Part shown: positions 1 to 8,556 of the stretch, in pieces | Position numbering within the stretch: the stretch's first letter is position 1 | How the letters are laid out: each line of letters begins with the position of its first letter | Origin: Anaerolineales bacterium | GTDB lineage: Bacteria > Chloroflexota > Anaerolineae > 4572-78 > J111 | Length of the DNA: 17,947 bases | Direction: 5' to 3' | NCBI GenBank assembly: GCA_012032575.1 | Contig: JAAUSP010000093.1 | Coordinates: 1 to 17,947 of the forward strand | Translations under genes and position numbers: made by a program | The notes under the pieces: model-generated | Databases searched by the model: none | Seen by the model: the letters and a program-made list of their open reading frames with translations, nothing else | Told to the model about the DNA's origin: nothing

Positions 1-189
1 GAAGGCATTGATCGGCTGCATGGTCACTTCGGCGGCCAGGTCCGGTTTTGATCAGTTCCAAAATCGAGTAGCGCTCGCGCAAGGTGCGGTACTCGACCAT
101 ATAGCGCCCGGCCTGGCGCATGAGCCAGACAGGGTTGCGTCCACAGCTTCGCGGCGGCAGGCGCGGAGAAAGCGGTCGGATTGAGACAT
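1..189 (-). CDS. hemE: Uroporphyrinogen decarboxylase, N-terminal fragment (runs off left edge, frameshifted)
   Basis: This is the first ~63 codons of a HemE-like enzyme, which decarboxylates uroporphyrinogen III to coproporphyrinogen III in haem synthesis. The ATG at 189 has AAGGA about 7 bases upstream and opens with [19 protein letters not shown]. After one missing base in the GGG run at 132-134 the family signature follows as [20 protein letters not shown], then [10 protein letters not shown] second shift at the CCGG at 42-45 (two missing or one extra base) restores [14 protein letters not shown]. The MRQAGRY block is diagnostic of HemE. Both shifts fall in short C/G runs and look like sequencing errors. 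The gene follows the terminator of the VWA gene and has its own candidate promoter at 274-301. Confidence 0.85.
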
Positions 190-219
190 GGGTTTCCTTC
201 TGTGATAATGGATGTAAGG

Positions 220-263
220 CGTGATGCGTGATGCGTGATTTTTCTCACGCATCACGTATCACC
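220..263. repeat. Heptamer-repeat palindrome (GCGTGAT type) in the hemE leader
   Basis: Three units of GCGTGAT read rightward (arm 220-238), then a T-rich loop (239-244), then the complementary arm (245-263). The arms match at 17 of 19 positions. It lies between the hemE candidate promoter and its start codon, so it would form a stem in the hemE 5' leader. The minus-strand reading carries TGA in each unit. Confidence 0.85.
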
Positions 264-273
264 TGACCGGATT

Positions 274-301
274 ATTATAACCGGATTTTATACGGGGGCA
301 A
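274..301 (-). promoter_or_regulatory. Candidate sigma70-type promoter for hemE
   Basis: On the minus strand TTGCCC (301-296) is followed after 16 bases by a perfect TATAAT (279-274). Two direct copies of AATCCGGT flank the -10 region. The start would fall near 267, giving a leader that contains the 220-263 hairpin. Sequence match only. Confidence 0.5.
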
Positions 302-302
302 T

Positions 303-334
303 AAAAAAGGCCGCTGGCAATATTGCCGGCGGCC
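303..334 (-). terminator. Rho-independent terminator of the VWA gene
   Basis: On the minus strand, 12-base arms (334-323 and 320-309) pair except for one C/A mismatch around a 2-base loop. They are followed directly by six T at 308-303. It starts 21 bases after the VWA stop codon, a textbook intrinsic terminator position. Confidence 0.9.
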
Positions 335-355
335 TCTGGTAAGTTTTACATTATA

Positions 356-3309
356 CTATTGTTTCAAAATAATAGGCAGATAATTAGAAATTGAAGGAGG
401 CGCTGCCTGGGTGAAAACTTTTGTCGTAATAATCCGGCTGGAGTTGAGGTTTTCAGCAGAACTGATCGAAATGGTATTTGTGAGGGTCGTCCCGTTGATG
501 ACATTTCCAATTGTGACCACCAGGCTGCGAGTAATAGTCTGACTCGGCAGAATTGTGCCCACATTCCAGGTAACGAGACCGGAATTGTGCAGACCGCCAT
601 CACTGGCGGAGACAAAACTAACGTTGCTGTCCAGGGTATCGGTGAGAATGGTGCCGGTAGCGCTCAGAGCGCCGGTGTTGGTGACCGCCAACAGGTAAGT
701 CAACAGCTCGGCAGGTTGCACGGGATCAGGGCTATCACTTTGGGTCAAGGCCAGCGAGGGCGCATTGGGAACACAGTTCCGGGCATGAGCCAAAACTGCT
801 GTGAGCGCGCTAGCTATGTCAGTCGGCTTGGCCGCAGCGAAATATTGCCCGCACTGGGCGTTAAAAATGAACATATCTTCAAATTCGCGGAAGGGGTCAA
901 TGCCGGTAGCCATTGCCGTCAACAGGTCAGGATCGGGTCCTGCGCCGATCCCAATAGTATAAACCGAAACGCTGTTTTGTGCGGCCAGGTAAGCGTAATA
1001 CATAGCGCATTCAAAATCCGCGTCTTCGGTGCCGACGAGTCCATCCCACAGGTCTGGCCGGCGCCAAGTCCGTCGTCATCAGCGCAGTTGCCGGGGTTGG
1101 CATTGGGTATACCATCCGTCATCAGAATGAGCACTTTTCGAGCTGCACCGCCCCGGTCACAGGCATAGGCGTCGTTAACTGTGGGGGTACAGTGGTTGGT
1201 AACTAGATTGCCAGGGGTGCTCACGCCTAATTCCTCCAACCCCTCCCGTAGACCGATGGCGATATTGGTGCCGCTCTCCGGCCACTGCCGCTCGACCACA
1301 CTGATAACCTGCGTAAAAGAAATAGGCGTCTCCAGGTTAGGATCGTAACAGGAAGCCGGATTGCCCTGGTTTTGCGCGGCCCAGGCCAAACATTGCAGCT
1401 TGGCCCGGCGGTTGGGGTCCGACTGGGCATCGGTGTTATCCTGACTGGCGACAAAGGGCACAAAGCCCAGTTGGTCAAACTGCGGGTCGAGTTGGCGGGC
1501 AAAATTTTTGACCGCCTCCTGGGCGCTGCGAATCGGCTGCAAGCCGGAATAGAGGCCGGTCTGTAGTTCTGCTTGTAGGAGGTTGGTGGTGGTGGACAGC
1601 AACGTACAACCAACGCCTGAGCCATAACCGCCGTTAGCTGTATCATTAGCCGTGCGCTTGCAGCTACACTGGCTGGGGTTTACCGTATAACCATAGATAG
1701 GGTTGCAAACGTTACAAGCTTCGCGGGTGGCCGAACCAGGGCTGGCCGGGGGACCGATGGCCTCGCCGCTGGTGGTAGAGGTAATAGAACCATCGGAACG
1801 TTGCAGAAGAACGGCGGGGACTGTACTGGAGATGGTTGTTCCAGTGGCGGGGGTTGAACCGCTGCTGTCATTAGTAAAGACGATTTTATCCACCTTATAA
1901 CCGGCGCTGCCCTGGAACAGTTTCAATATAGACTGAGTTCCCGAAATGGTAGCGGTTGAACCGAGTTTTATCCAACGCCACGAATCATTGATGGCACGAT
2001 TGTCACGCCAAGTCAGCAGGGTGCTGCCCGGCTGCGCCAGAGCCGGTTGGAAGTAGCGGCTGCCATTATCTGTGGGCGAATTACTGTAATCGCTATTCAT
2101 ATTGTCTTTACGTTGGTTTATATTCCCGTTATCTACCTGCCAATGGATGACCTTGCGCCAGGGGGTAATGTTATTGCTAACCCCGCCGCCGTCCACGTCG
2201 GGTATACGCTCGTCGGGACTGGGACCGGCCCAGGTAAAAGACTCGCTGCCCCCCCCAATCGCTCGAATCCAGATGGATGTGTCGCCATTCCAGCTAGGGG
2301 TAAAATCGTACTCTACATACGGTACATTACTGGGAGGGTTGGTTAGGATGCCCCTAGAAACAAATGGACTTTGTGACCAGCACGCGCCACTCAAAGCACT
2401 GCCGCTGAAACAATCGGCGTTGTAGGCTGCGCCAACCAGATGCGGGTACTGCCCTGGAGATTGAGTATAGGTATGAAAGGGCCGGGCGGCGAGATAGGCG
2501 CTGCAATCGGCAGCGATACCACCGTCGGCGGAAGAACAGATATCATCATTCGATCCGCCAACGGTGCAGTCAATTCCCCCGGCGTTGGGCCGGCAGACGT
2601 TGGAGGATTGCTGGGTTGGGTCTCCGGTGGCGTTACGTTGGTCGTTATCTTCACCGGGAGTCGGAGTACCATTTTGAAGATTATTACCAGCCACCGAGGT
2701 ATTATTGCCACTGCGTTTAGAACCTCGCTGGATTACCCAAAAACCCTGGCCCGGTACACGGGCATCAAGGTGCCAATCGCCCCCATTACGCGAGTACAGT
2801 TCAGCCTCCACCGTCAAATACTGAAAGCCGCTATCAAGATAGGGCTGCGGCGGATAAGTCGTACACAGGGCCGAAGCAGGAATAGATTGGTTTCCCGTAG
2901 CGCCAGGGCCGCCGGGGACGGTATCTTTCCAGACCTTGTTGTAGGGAATCGGGTTAAAATAACCGTTGTTGGGCCAATTAGGATTGTAACTCGTTCTGAC
3001 CCAGCAGTCGTGGCAGATGGTTTGATCTTCCATCGAGCCGGAGATGTCGAAGGCCACCATCACATCCAGCGGGGTAAGGGTGCTTGATGCAGTAATTTGG
3101 GCCGAAGGCTGAAGCGCCGGCAGCGGTAGCCCCGACGCTTGAGCCGGGGCGTCGGCTGCCGTTACTTCGGCCCGGACCGGCGCAGCGCCTGCGCGGTAAA
3201 TCAGGCCGGTCAGGGCCAGCAGGCCCAATAAGGCGTAGGTTAAAAGGAAAACATACAGGTTTTTGGTGGATCGCTGGGAAGCTTTGGCTGAATTGTGGAG
3301 GATTGTCAT
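356..3309 (-). CDS. Large surface-anchored VWA protein with DUF11-type C-terminal domain (one frameshift)
   Basis: About 984 residues once a missing base at the GG at 1051-1052 is restored. From the ATG at 3309 (GGGG about 7 bases upstream; a GTG at 3345 would add 12 residues) there is a hydrophobic segment at about 19-38, then a VWA MIDAS start DISGS at 88-92. About 490 residues are then inserted before the rest of the VWA fold: the RSAQEAVKNFARQL helix, SGTNIAIGL with the MIDAS Thr, and ILMTDGIPN with the MIDAS Asp. The insert is rich in Cys, Asn, Ser and Gly, with a probable beta-sandwich (YVEYDFTPSWNGDTSIWIRA onward). After the frameshift come YTIGIGAG, a DUF11-like repeat (LLTYLLAVTNTGALSATGTI) and the end YLPIILKQ. 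Probably a metal-dependent surface adhesion or assembly protein. The binding partner is unknown. Confidence 0.85.
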
Positions 3310-3426
3310 ACGTTGACCCCGTTCTGTGAAAGTAAAATTTTTCACATATCAACCATATCACAGGCAAGTTTGAAAATTGTTTGAGACAAGTAGGTATTTG
3401 GTACTATATCGTTGAACTGGGTGAAT

Positions 3427-3859
3427 TCAATCCCTTCGAGGCGGTAGAACTTGGTTCAACAGCAGCACCAGAGCCAGAAAAAATCCTTCGCGCAGCAGTT
3501 GACCGGGCTGAAAGGACAGCCGGCCTTTTTTTGAAAGGGTATTTTTTCAACGGAAAAAACCAGGGAACGCGGCGGGTGCTGTCGGCCAGCAGATGGCCCA
3601 GGTAGCCGCTGAACCAGGCATACCCGGTCCTTCTGCCCCAGATCAGCGTGACCAGCAGCGACAGCCCCAGCAGGCTGAAGATATTGTGGGCAAAATGCCG
3701 CCCGTTGGGCATCGCCTGCAACACATAGCCGATGGTTTTATCCACGATGTCGGGAAAGAGGCTGGCCAGCAGCAGCACAAACAGCAGCCGTTTTGAGGCC
3801 CGAAAAGGCGGCAGGCGCGATTGGGCCAGGGCAACGGCCAGATGTCCGGGAATTTGCAT
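3427..3859 (-). CDS. YdjM/DUF457-like integral membrane metal-dependent hydrolase (frameshifted C-terminus)
   Basis: Repaired length about 143 residues. It carries the family's spaced His/Asp motifs: PGHLA near the start, LFPDIVDK, RHFAHNIF and GYLGHLLADS, with hydrophobic helices between. This matches the LexA-binding, inner-membrane hydrolase family (PF04307), whose biochemistry is poorly known. The raw frame leaves the family at the seven-T run at 3526-3532. Dropping one base gives KKGRLSFQPGQLLREGFF, LALVLLLNQVL and a TGA at 3427, a normal family ending. The start lies two bases after the aminotransferase TGA, so the two are probably co-translated. About 117 bases then separate it from the VWA start, with no clear gene or terminator. 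Confidence 0.75.
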
Positions 3860-3861
3860 AC

Positions 3862-4703
3862 TCAGGCCCGGACTGCTTGCGTCATCACCTGCTGATAATG
3901 CTGATTAAAGCGGACCATCGCCAGCCGGGTAATCGGCCCGACCTGGCCGCTGCCAATAGGCTGTCCGTCAATTTGGGTAATCGGCAAAACGTGCATACTG
4001 GTACTGCTGATAAATACTTCTTCGTATAACGACAAATCTATCGGGATCGGAGTTTCTGTGACCGGGTGAGCGGTGTCTTGCATCACGTGCAGGATAATAT
4101 CGCGGGTGATGCCGGAGAGAACGTCGCTTTCCGGCGGGGTCAAAAGGTGTCCACCCTGCACCACAAACAGATTGCTGCGCGCGCTTCGGTCAAATGGTCG
4201 TGATGATGGAGCAGCCCCTCCACCGCTCCGGCTCGCGTGGCGGCCCGGCGGGCCAGGTAATTGACCAGGGTGTTGAGGCTTTTGCAGCGAGGCAGGGCGC
4301 GCTGACCTTCGTACAACACGGCGCTCGCCCCGGTTTCATAAAAAACAGCGGGATAAGTCGGCAGCGGGTCGGCCTGCATGCCGATGATCGGCGCAGTTCC
4401 GGCGTCGGCCGGGCCGATGACCAAAATCTTCAAACTCCAGGTGGCTTGCGGCTCAACCTGGGCCAGCCGCTCAAACCAGCGAGCCAGGATTGGTGTATCC
4501 GCCGTCAACTCCAAATCCAGTCTGGCCGCCGAGGCGTGGAGGCGGCGCAGATGTTCTTCCAAATAAAACGGGCGTCCCTGATCTACCTTGATCGATTCAT
4601 AAACGCCAAAGCTGGAAAAATAAGCTTTATTAAATAATGAAATCTGGGCCTGATCGAGCGGCATCAATTGGCCGTTGACGATGGCGTAGTTAAAAATAGT
4701 CAT
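3862..4703 (-). CDS. Class IV PLP-dependent aminotransferase (IlvE/Dat-like), frameshifted
   Basis: About 280 residues. The class IV fold is clear: VYESIKVDQGRPFYLEEHL, LRRLHASAARL, catalytic Lys at about 141 in RCKSLNTLVNYLARRAA, then after repair the RSNLFVV block, SGITRDIIL and EVFISSTSMHVLPI. The frame breaks in the GCGCGCGC run at 4177-4184 (one missing base or one extra CG), exactly where the family motif TEARSNLF is expected. It could be branched-chain, D-amino-acid or aminodeoxychorismate-lyase type; the sequence does not settle this. I chose ATG 4703 over the TTG at 4724 because GAGG lies 8 bases upstream. It is translationally linked to the YdjM-like gene. Confidence 0.85.
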
Positions 4704-4722
4704 GAATAACCTCGATGGTGAC

Positions 4723-4749
4723 AAGGTGATGCGTGATGCGTGATACCTT
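4723..4749. repeat. Short GCGTGAT heptamer element with AAGGT/ACCTT ends
   Basis: Three near-tandem GTGAT(GC) units bounded by the inverted ends AAGGT and ACCTT. This is the same heptamer as at 220-263, 4.5 kb away, but only one arm is present. It lies in the aminotransferase leader. Confidence 0.7.
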
Positions 4750-4756
4750 GTAACTG

Positions 4757-4821
4757 CTCCTCTACTTCTTTATTTCTTACTCCTTACTCCTTACTCCCTA
4801 CTTCCTACTCCCTCTTCCTCC
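4757..4821. repeat. Heptamer tract of TTACTCC type overlapping the SDR stop codon
   Basis: Degenerate 7-base units run from CTCCTCT through three exact TTACTCC units to CTCTTCC. Read on the minus strand the units are GGAGTAA/GGAGTAG, each carrying a stop codon. The SDR stop (TAG, 4807-4805) and its last residues RKRE are within it. With 4723-4749 it fills the SDR to aminotransferase gap. Confidence 0.75.
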
Positions 4822-5599
4822 GCCTCAAATAGCCGCTTAACAGCAGGTCCATCAAGCCCGGCCAGATGGCGCTGGCGGTGACGAAGGCGCGGTCGAACAG
4901 GGTGATGAAGACATCGCGCTGTTCGTGGCGAATGGTTTGGAGAATGGCCCGGGCGACTCGTTCGGGCGGCACACCTTTGACCCGGCCTCGCCCGTGCTGG
5001 TCATTACCCAGCGAATTGTCGTTGAAGCGGGTCACGGTGACGCCCGGATACACGGTGCTGACCCGGATACGGTCGGCCCGCAGTTCGAGCCGCAGGCTTT
5101 CGGCCAGCTTTTCCAGGGCGGCCTTGCTGGCGCAGTAGCCGGCAATCCCCGGCATGGCCCGCCGGCCCACAATCGAAGAGATATTGATAATTAATCCGCC
5201 TTCCGGGTTGGCTTTGAGATAGGGCACAGCGGCCTGGATGAGCGCCAGCGGTCCCAGGTAGTTGACCCCCATGACCCGGCGAGCCTCGGCCATTTGCAGC
5301 GCCAGCACCGAGTCGCGCACGCCGATGGCGGCATTATTGATGACCACATCAATTTTGCCAAATTCGGCGGCGGTTTTGTGGGCGAGCGCCGCCGCCTGGG
5401 CCGGGTCGCCCATATCGGTGGGGATGGCGATGGCGCTATGTCCGCTCTGGCGAAGCTCGGCGGCTACAGCTTCTAAAGTGTCGGCCTGGCGGGCGGCCAA
5501 AGCCAGCTTGCAGCCGGCCTGGGCCAGAATATAAGCCGTGGCCCGGCCAATGCCCTGGCTCGCGCCGGTGAGAATGACAACTCGTTGGTGGGGGTTCAT
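4805..5599 (-). CDS. Short-chain dehydrogenase/reductase (classical SDR)
   Basis: 264 residues with an unbroken frame. NAD(P)-binding TGASQGIG is at residues 11-18, NNA at 88-90 and Asn113 in GVNYLG. Catalytic Ser142 lies 13 residues before Tyr155 in YCASK, with Lys159: a complete catalytic tetrad. Arg37 near the end of strand 2 may favour NADP(H). The tail has a hydrophobic stretch (AIWPGLMDLLLSGYL) and basic RRRKRE, perhaps a membrane contact. Substrate cannot be named. Its last residues and stop come from the 4757-4821 repeat tract. No strong ribosome site precedes the ATG. Confidence 0.92.
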   Translation of the reverse strand: MNPHQRVVILTGASQGIGRATAYILAQAGCKLALAARQADTLEAVAAELRQSGHSAIAIPTDMGDPAQAAALAHKTAAEFGKIDVVINNAAIGVRDSVLALQMAEARRVMGVNYLGPLALIQAAVPYLKANPEGGLIINISSIVGRRAMPGIAGYCASKAALEKLAESLRLELRADRIRVSTVYPGVTVTRFNDNSLGNDQHGRGRVKGVPPERVARAILQTIRHEQRDVFITLFDRAFVTASAIWPGLMDLLLSGYLRRRKRE

Positions 5600-5655
5600 G
5601 GTTGAGTGGATTGTACTCTGATGCCCAGCAGACGCAAAAGGCGGAAGAGCCAGGG

Positions 5656-5719
5656 GGAGATTAGACGCTTCGCGTGGAGATTAGAGATTAAAAATCTCCA
5701 CGCGAAGCGTCTAATCTCC
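5656..5719. repeat. Perfect 27-bp inverted repeat with 10-base loop at the HAD 3' end
   Basis: Arms 5656-5682 and 5693-5719 are perfect complements around loop 5683-5692. Each arm has the form GGAGATT, then AGACGCTTCGCGT, then GGAGATT. There is no T run, so it is not a classical terminator. The right arm is coding: it encodes the last residues of the HAD protein, and the HAD stop codon is in the loop. It belongs to the GGAGATT repeat class also found at 15401-15510 and 16827-16873. Confidence 0.95.
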
Positions 5720-6416
5720 AAAGCGACAGGCCCACCTCGGCCCCAAGCTGAAGGCAGAGCGAAGCCGGGCGGCCATTGGCCGATATATCCGTCAGAGTCA
5801 CCCTGCTGAAATCGGGGATGGTATGGCTGGCTCCCGCGTCGAGCAGGGCCTGGGCTGTTTCGGGCGGGCGGACGCCGATGCAGGTGGTTCCGGCGGCGAC
5901 GGCGGCCTGAACCCCGCTGATAGCGTCTTCAAACACCAGGCAGCGTTCGGGCGGCTGCTGCAAGCGCCGGGCGGCCAGCAGGTAGCCGTCGGGGTAGGGT
6001 TTGCCCCGCTCGATTTCGCCGACGGTGACGCGGGTGGCAAACAACCCTTGCAGCTCAAGCTGGCGCTCCACCACGTCAACTTTCCAGGTATCGGCGCTGG
6101 TGACCAGGGCGGTGGGAAATCCGTGCCGGCGCAGGGTTTGCAGCAGGCTAATGACGCCGGGCACGGCGGTATAGGTGGCGGCGATTTCGTACTCTTCCAG
6201 CCGGGAAAAAATAGCCCGGCGCTGTTCTGCGGTCAGGTACGGAAACAGCACGTCAAAGGTGTGGTTCATCGGGCAGCCGTAGATGTGCTGTTGAAAGTCC
6301 GCTTGACTAAGCGTTACGCCAAGCTCTGCCGCCAGCGCCAACCAGAATGCAGTTACCGGTTGATGGGTGTCAATAACCACCCCGTCCATATCGAATAAGA
6401 TAGCGGTGTATTTCAT
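5688..6416 (-). CDS. HAD-superfamily phosphatase/phosphomutase (beta-phosphoglucomutase-like)
   Basis: 242 residues, subfamily IA. All four HAD motifs are present: DMDGVV with nucleophile Asp9 and Asp11, the Thr/Ser of VTSAD at about 106-107, Lys139 in GKPYPDGYL, and the acidic pair in VFEDAISG at about 163-164. The cap segment between motifs I and II is the helical type. Likely acts on a sugar phosphate or similar small phosphate ester, which fits its place behind an MFS carrier. I set the start at ATG 6416 (MKYTAILFDMDG) because upstream codons are pure repeat. The last residues, about WRLDASRGDF, come from the 5656-5719 repeat arm, so the original C-terminus may have been replaced. Confidence 0.9.
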   Translation of the reverse strand: MKYTAILFDMDGVVIDTHQPVTAFWLALAAELGVTLSQADFQQHIYGCPMNHTFDVLFPYLTAEQRRAIFSRLEEYEIAATYTAVPGVISLLQTLRRHGFPTALVTSADTWKVDVVERQLELQGLFATRVTVGEIERGKPYPDGYLLAARRLQQPPERCLVFEDAISGVQAAVAAGTTCIGVRPPETAQALLDAGASHTIPDFSRVTLTDISANGRPASLCLQLGAEVGLSLWRLDASRGDF

Positions 6417-6420
6417 AATT

Positions 6421-6491
6421 AGTTGTGAATTTGCGAATGGCGAATGGCGAATTGTGACCTTATTCATTCACCATTCACCATTCACCATTCC
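6421..6491. repeat. Heptamer palindrome of GAATGGC/GAATGGT type filling the MFS-HAD gap
   Basis: The left arm has GAATGGC units and the right arm has the complement of GAATGGT units, separated by a short spacer. It occupies almost the whole 76-base gap, from the MFS stop to 4 bases before the HAD ATG. In the mRNA it would form an imperfect stem directly ahead of the HAD start codon. Confidence 0.85.
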
Positions 6492-6492
6492 C

Positions 6493-7694
6493 TCACTGTC
6501 CTTCTGCTTTGATGATGCTGCGGGTTGAATAAGAAATCAGGATAATCAGGATGACCAGGGCCAGGACCAGATCAATGAAGAGCGCCAGCGGCATAATGCG
6601 CGGGCCGGTGGACTCGAACAGTTGGCCGATGATCCAGGGCCAGAACATGGCTCCGGCGCTGGCCCCGACAAAAAACCAGCCGGTCACTTGGCCGGTCACG
6701 GTCATGCGCCGCTCGGCCAGGGAGATGGTGGTGGGGAAAATGGAGGCCATTGCCAGGCCGATGCCCAGGGTGCCGGCCCACACGGCCACCAGGGAATGGG
6801 GCCAGATCAGAATCAATCCGACGCTGACCAGGCAGCCTACCAGATCACCCAACAGAATGTAGCGGGGCCGCACCCGCGCCGCGATAGGAATGGCCAGCAG
6901 GCGACCTACGGTCAGCGCGCCCCAGAAGGCCGAGGTCAGATACGCGGCGTTGGTTTCATCGGCTACCTTTGAATCCAGGGCAAAGGTGTAAATCCAGCCG
7001 CCAAAACCGACCTCTGCACCGACGTACAGAAAGAAAAACAGCACAATCAGGGCCACTAGCTTATGGTTAACCTGTCCCACCGCTCCATCCTGGGAGACTT
7101 TTTGCGCCGGGGGACTGGGCAGGCGCGAAAGCCACAGCGCTGCCGGCCCCACCAGCAGGGCCACTAGCCAATAGCCCCAATTAATACTGCCGCTCAACAG
7201 AACGGCTGAGCAACAATCAGCGGCGATAAAAACGCGCCCACCCCAAAGAAGAAGTGCAGACCGTTCATATACGGCCCCACCCGGTGACGGTGAACCCAGA
7301 CCAGCAGCGTGTTCCCGCCGACATCCACCGCGCCCTCGACCAACCCCAGAAACAGCATCACAGCAATCAGCAGCCACAGCGCCGGTATCAGGGGAATAAC
7401 AACCAGCGCCGCGACCATGCCAACCAGCATCAGCGCCATCACCGGATGGCCGGGCTTGCGGTCAAACAGGCGTCCGCCCAGAAAAGAGCCAATTAAATAA
7501 CCCAGCGAGCGAGCCGTGAAAAGATAGCTGATTTCGCGCAGATTGCTGCGGGTATGCTCGGCCAGGTTGGGCAGGGTTGGGCCGAGCGTGGCGCTGGTTA
7601 GCCCCAGGGCGACAAAAGCCAGATAATAGGCGGCGGTTTTGGAACTGCGTCCGGCCGGCAGGCCGGTAGAAAGTGTTGTATCTATGGAAGACAT
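6493..7694 (-). CDS. MFS transporter, Naglt1/MFSD4-like (one frameshift)
   Basis: About 400 residues when one missing base near 7203 is restored (QP then VLLSGSINWGYW). There are about 12 hydrophobic helices. The N-terminal half has MFS motif A as GGRLFDRKPGHPVM. The segment DVGGNTLLVW, PYMNGLHFFFGVGAFLSPLI resembles the Naglt1/MFSD4 glucose-transporter branch. The C-terminal half carries EVGFGGWIYTFAL and SIFPTTISLAERR. Likely a proton- or sodium-coupled sugar carrier in the cytoplasmic membrane; the substrate is inferred only from family resemblance. It sits between two repeat elements, with LigT upstream and HAD downstream on the same strand. Confidence 0.85.
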
Positions 7695-7733
7695 AGGTTG
7701 GATTACCTTCTTGTGGTTTTAAATCCTTCTGTA

Positions 7734-7785
7734 GTGCGTAGTGCGTGGTGCGTGGTCCGTATTTCACGCACCACGCACCACGAGG
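7734..7785. repeat. Heptamer palindrome of GTGCGTG type between LigT and MFS
   Basis: Units GTGCGTA, GTGCGTG, GTGCGTG, GTCCGT are followed by the inverted arm. The perfect core arms are 14 bp (7741-7754 and 7765-7778) with a 10-base loop. It lies in the leader of the downstream MFS gene. Confidence 0.85.
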
Positions 7786-7806
7786 ACTAATGTTTTATGC
7801 ACGTGA

Positions 7807-8551
7807 CTACTCAGCCATGTCATTTCGACCGAAGGGAGAAATCTCCGAAGCCGACAATTGATACGCCGCCACCGTCTGCACCTTGTCCCGCGACATATAC
7901 CAATCGTTGACGACGAACTCCAGCCGGGTTACGGTGGTCCGGCCAAACAAGCGGGCGCGGGCTGCGGTGAGCGCGGCCACCAGGCGGGGCAGGTTGCGCG
8001 GCGGTTTTTGAAAGCGCATCAGGGTGATGTGGGCCGTTATAATTTTGTAGCGCGCATCCAGATAGCCGGCCAGGCCGCTGGGCCGGAGCGCCTGCCGGAT
8101 GGCGTCTCGCAGTTCATTGAGACGGTTTTGATCGGCGTAACCTTGAGCCATGACCGCCCCGGCGCTGGCGGTGATACCCCGAAAAATGATGTCGAAGGGG
8201 CGTGCTTTTGCGAACAGTGCTTCCAGGACCGCATGGTAGGTGTCCAGAGGCGGGTGCTCGAAGGTACCGCGGCGCTGATGAGACTCAAAATGGTCAGGTG
8301 AAGTGCCTCCGGCTGATAAAAGTACTGCTCCGGTTCCAGCGATTTGAGTTCATTAATCAATCTGGTCAATGAGGTTATCACTGCCGGGTCCGGGCGAAAG
8401 ATCAGACTGATACCCCGCCGGAAATCCTGTTCCGGGTTGAGCAAATGCGGGTCGAGTTCGACCTGGCCCTGGCTGAAACGGCCCAGGGCGTCGTCCACAG
8501 GCGCTCGTAGACCGGGTGGGCAGGGTCAAGGTTGAGTAGAGTTGGCTCCAT
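7807..8551 (-). CDS. 2'-5' RNA ligase-like 2H phosphoesterase (two frameshifts)
   Basis: About 248 residues after restoring one missing base near 8495 (CTGTGG then GACGAC) and one near 8267 (GCGG then TACC). Two 2H-family catalytic motifs are present: HLTI in EALHLTILSLIS and HITL in ITAHITLMRF, each with the conserved His and Thr. This supports the LigT/2H phosphoesterase fold, which acts on 2',3'-cyclic or 2'-5' phosphodiesters. The physiological target is unknown. ATG 8551 is five bases after the stop of the upstream MFS gene, so they are one transcript. The last residues (EISPFGRNDMAE) are encoded by a dispersed repeat at 7817-7843 and are unlikely to be ancestral. Confidence 0.8.
7817..7843 (-). 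repeat. Half copy of the dispersed TTTCGACCGAAGGGAGAAA hairpin element
   Basis: 27 bases identical to 10809-10835 (opposite orientation). Here only one arm of the larger hairpin is present, and it lies within the LigT reading frame. Confidence 0.9.
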
Positions 8552-8556
8552 AACGA

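Noticed and set aside
2440..3087. 215-codon plus-strand frame inside the VWA gene
   Set aside because: Antisense shadow of a coherent exported protein.
3326..3345. GTGAAA/TTTCAC inverted repeat at the VWA start as an operator
   Set aside because: Six-base arms in AT-rich sequence are too likely by chance; no conserved partner is seen.
4140..4190. Programmed frameshifting in the aminotransferase
   Set aside because: No slippery heptamer with a downstream stem is apparent, and similar indels hit many unrelated genes here.
5656..5719. Inverted repeat as the ends of an insertion sequence
   Set aside because: Only 10 bases separate the arms; there is no transposase and no target duplication.
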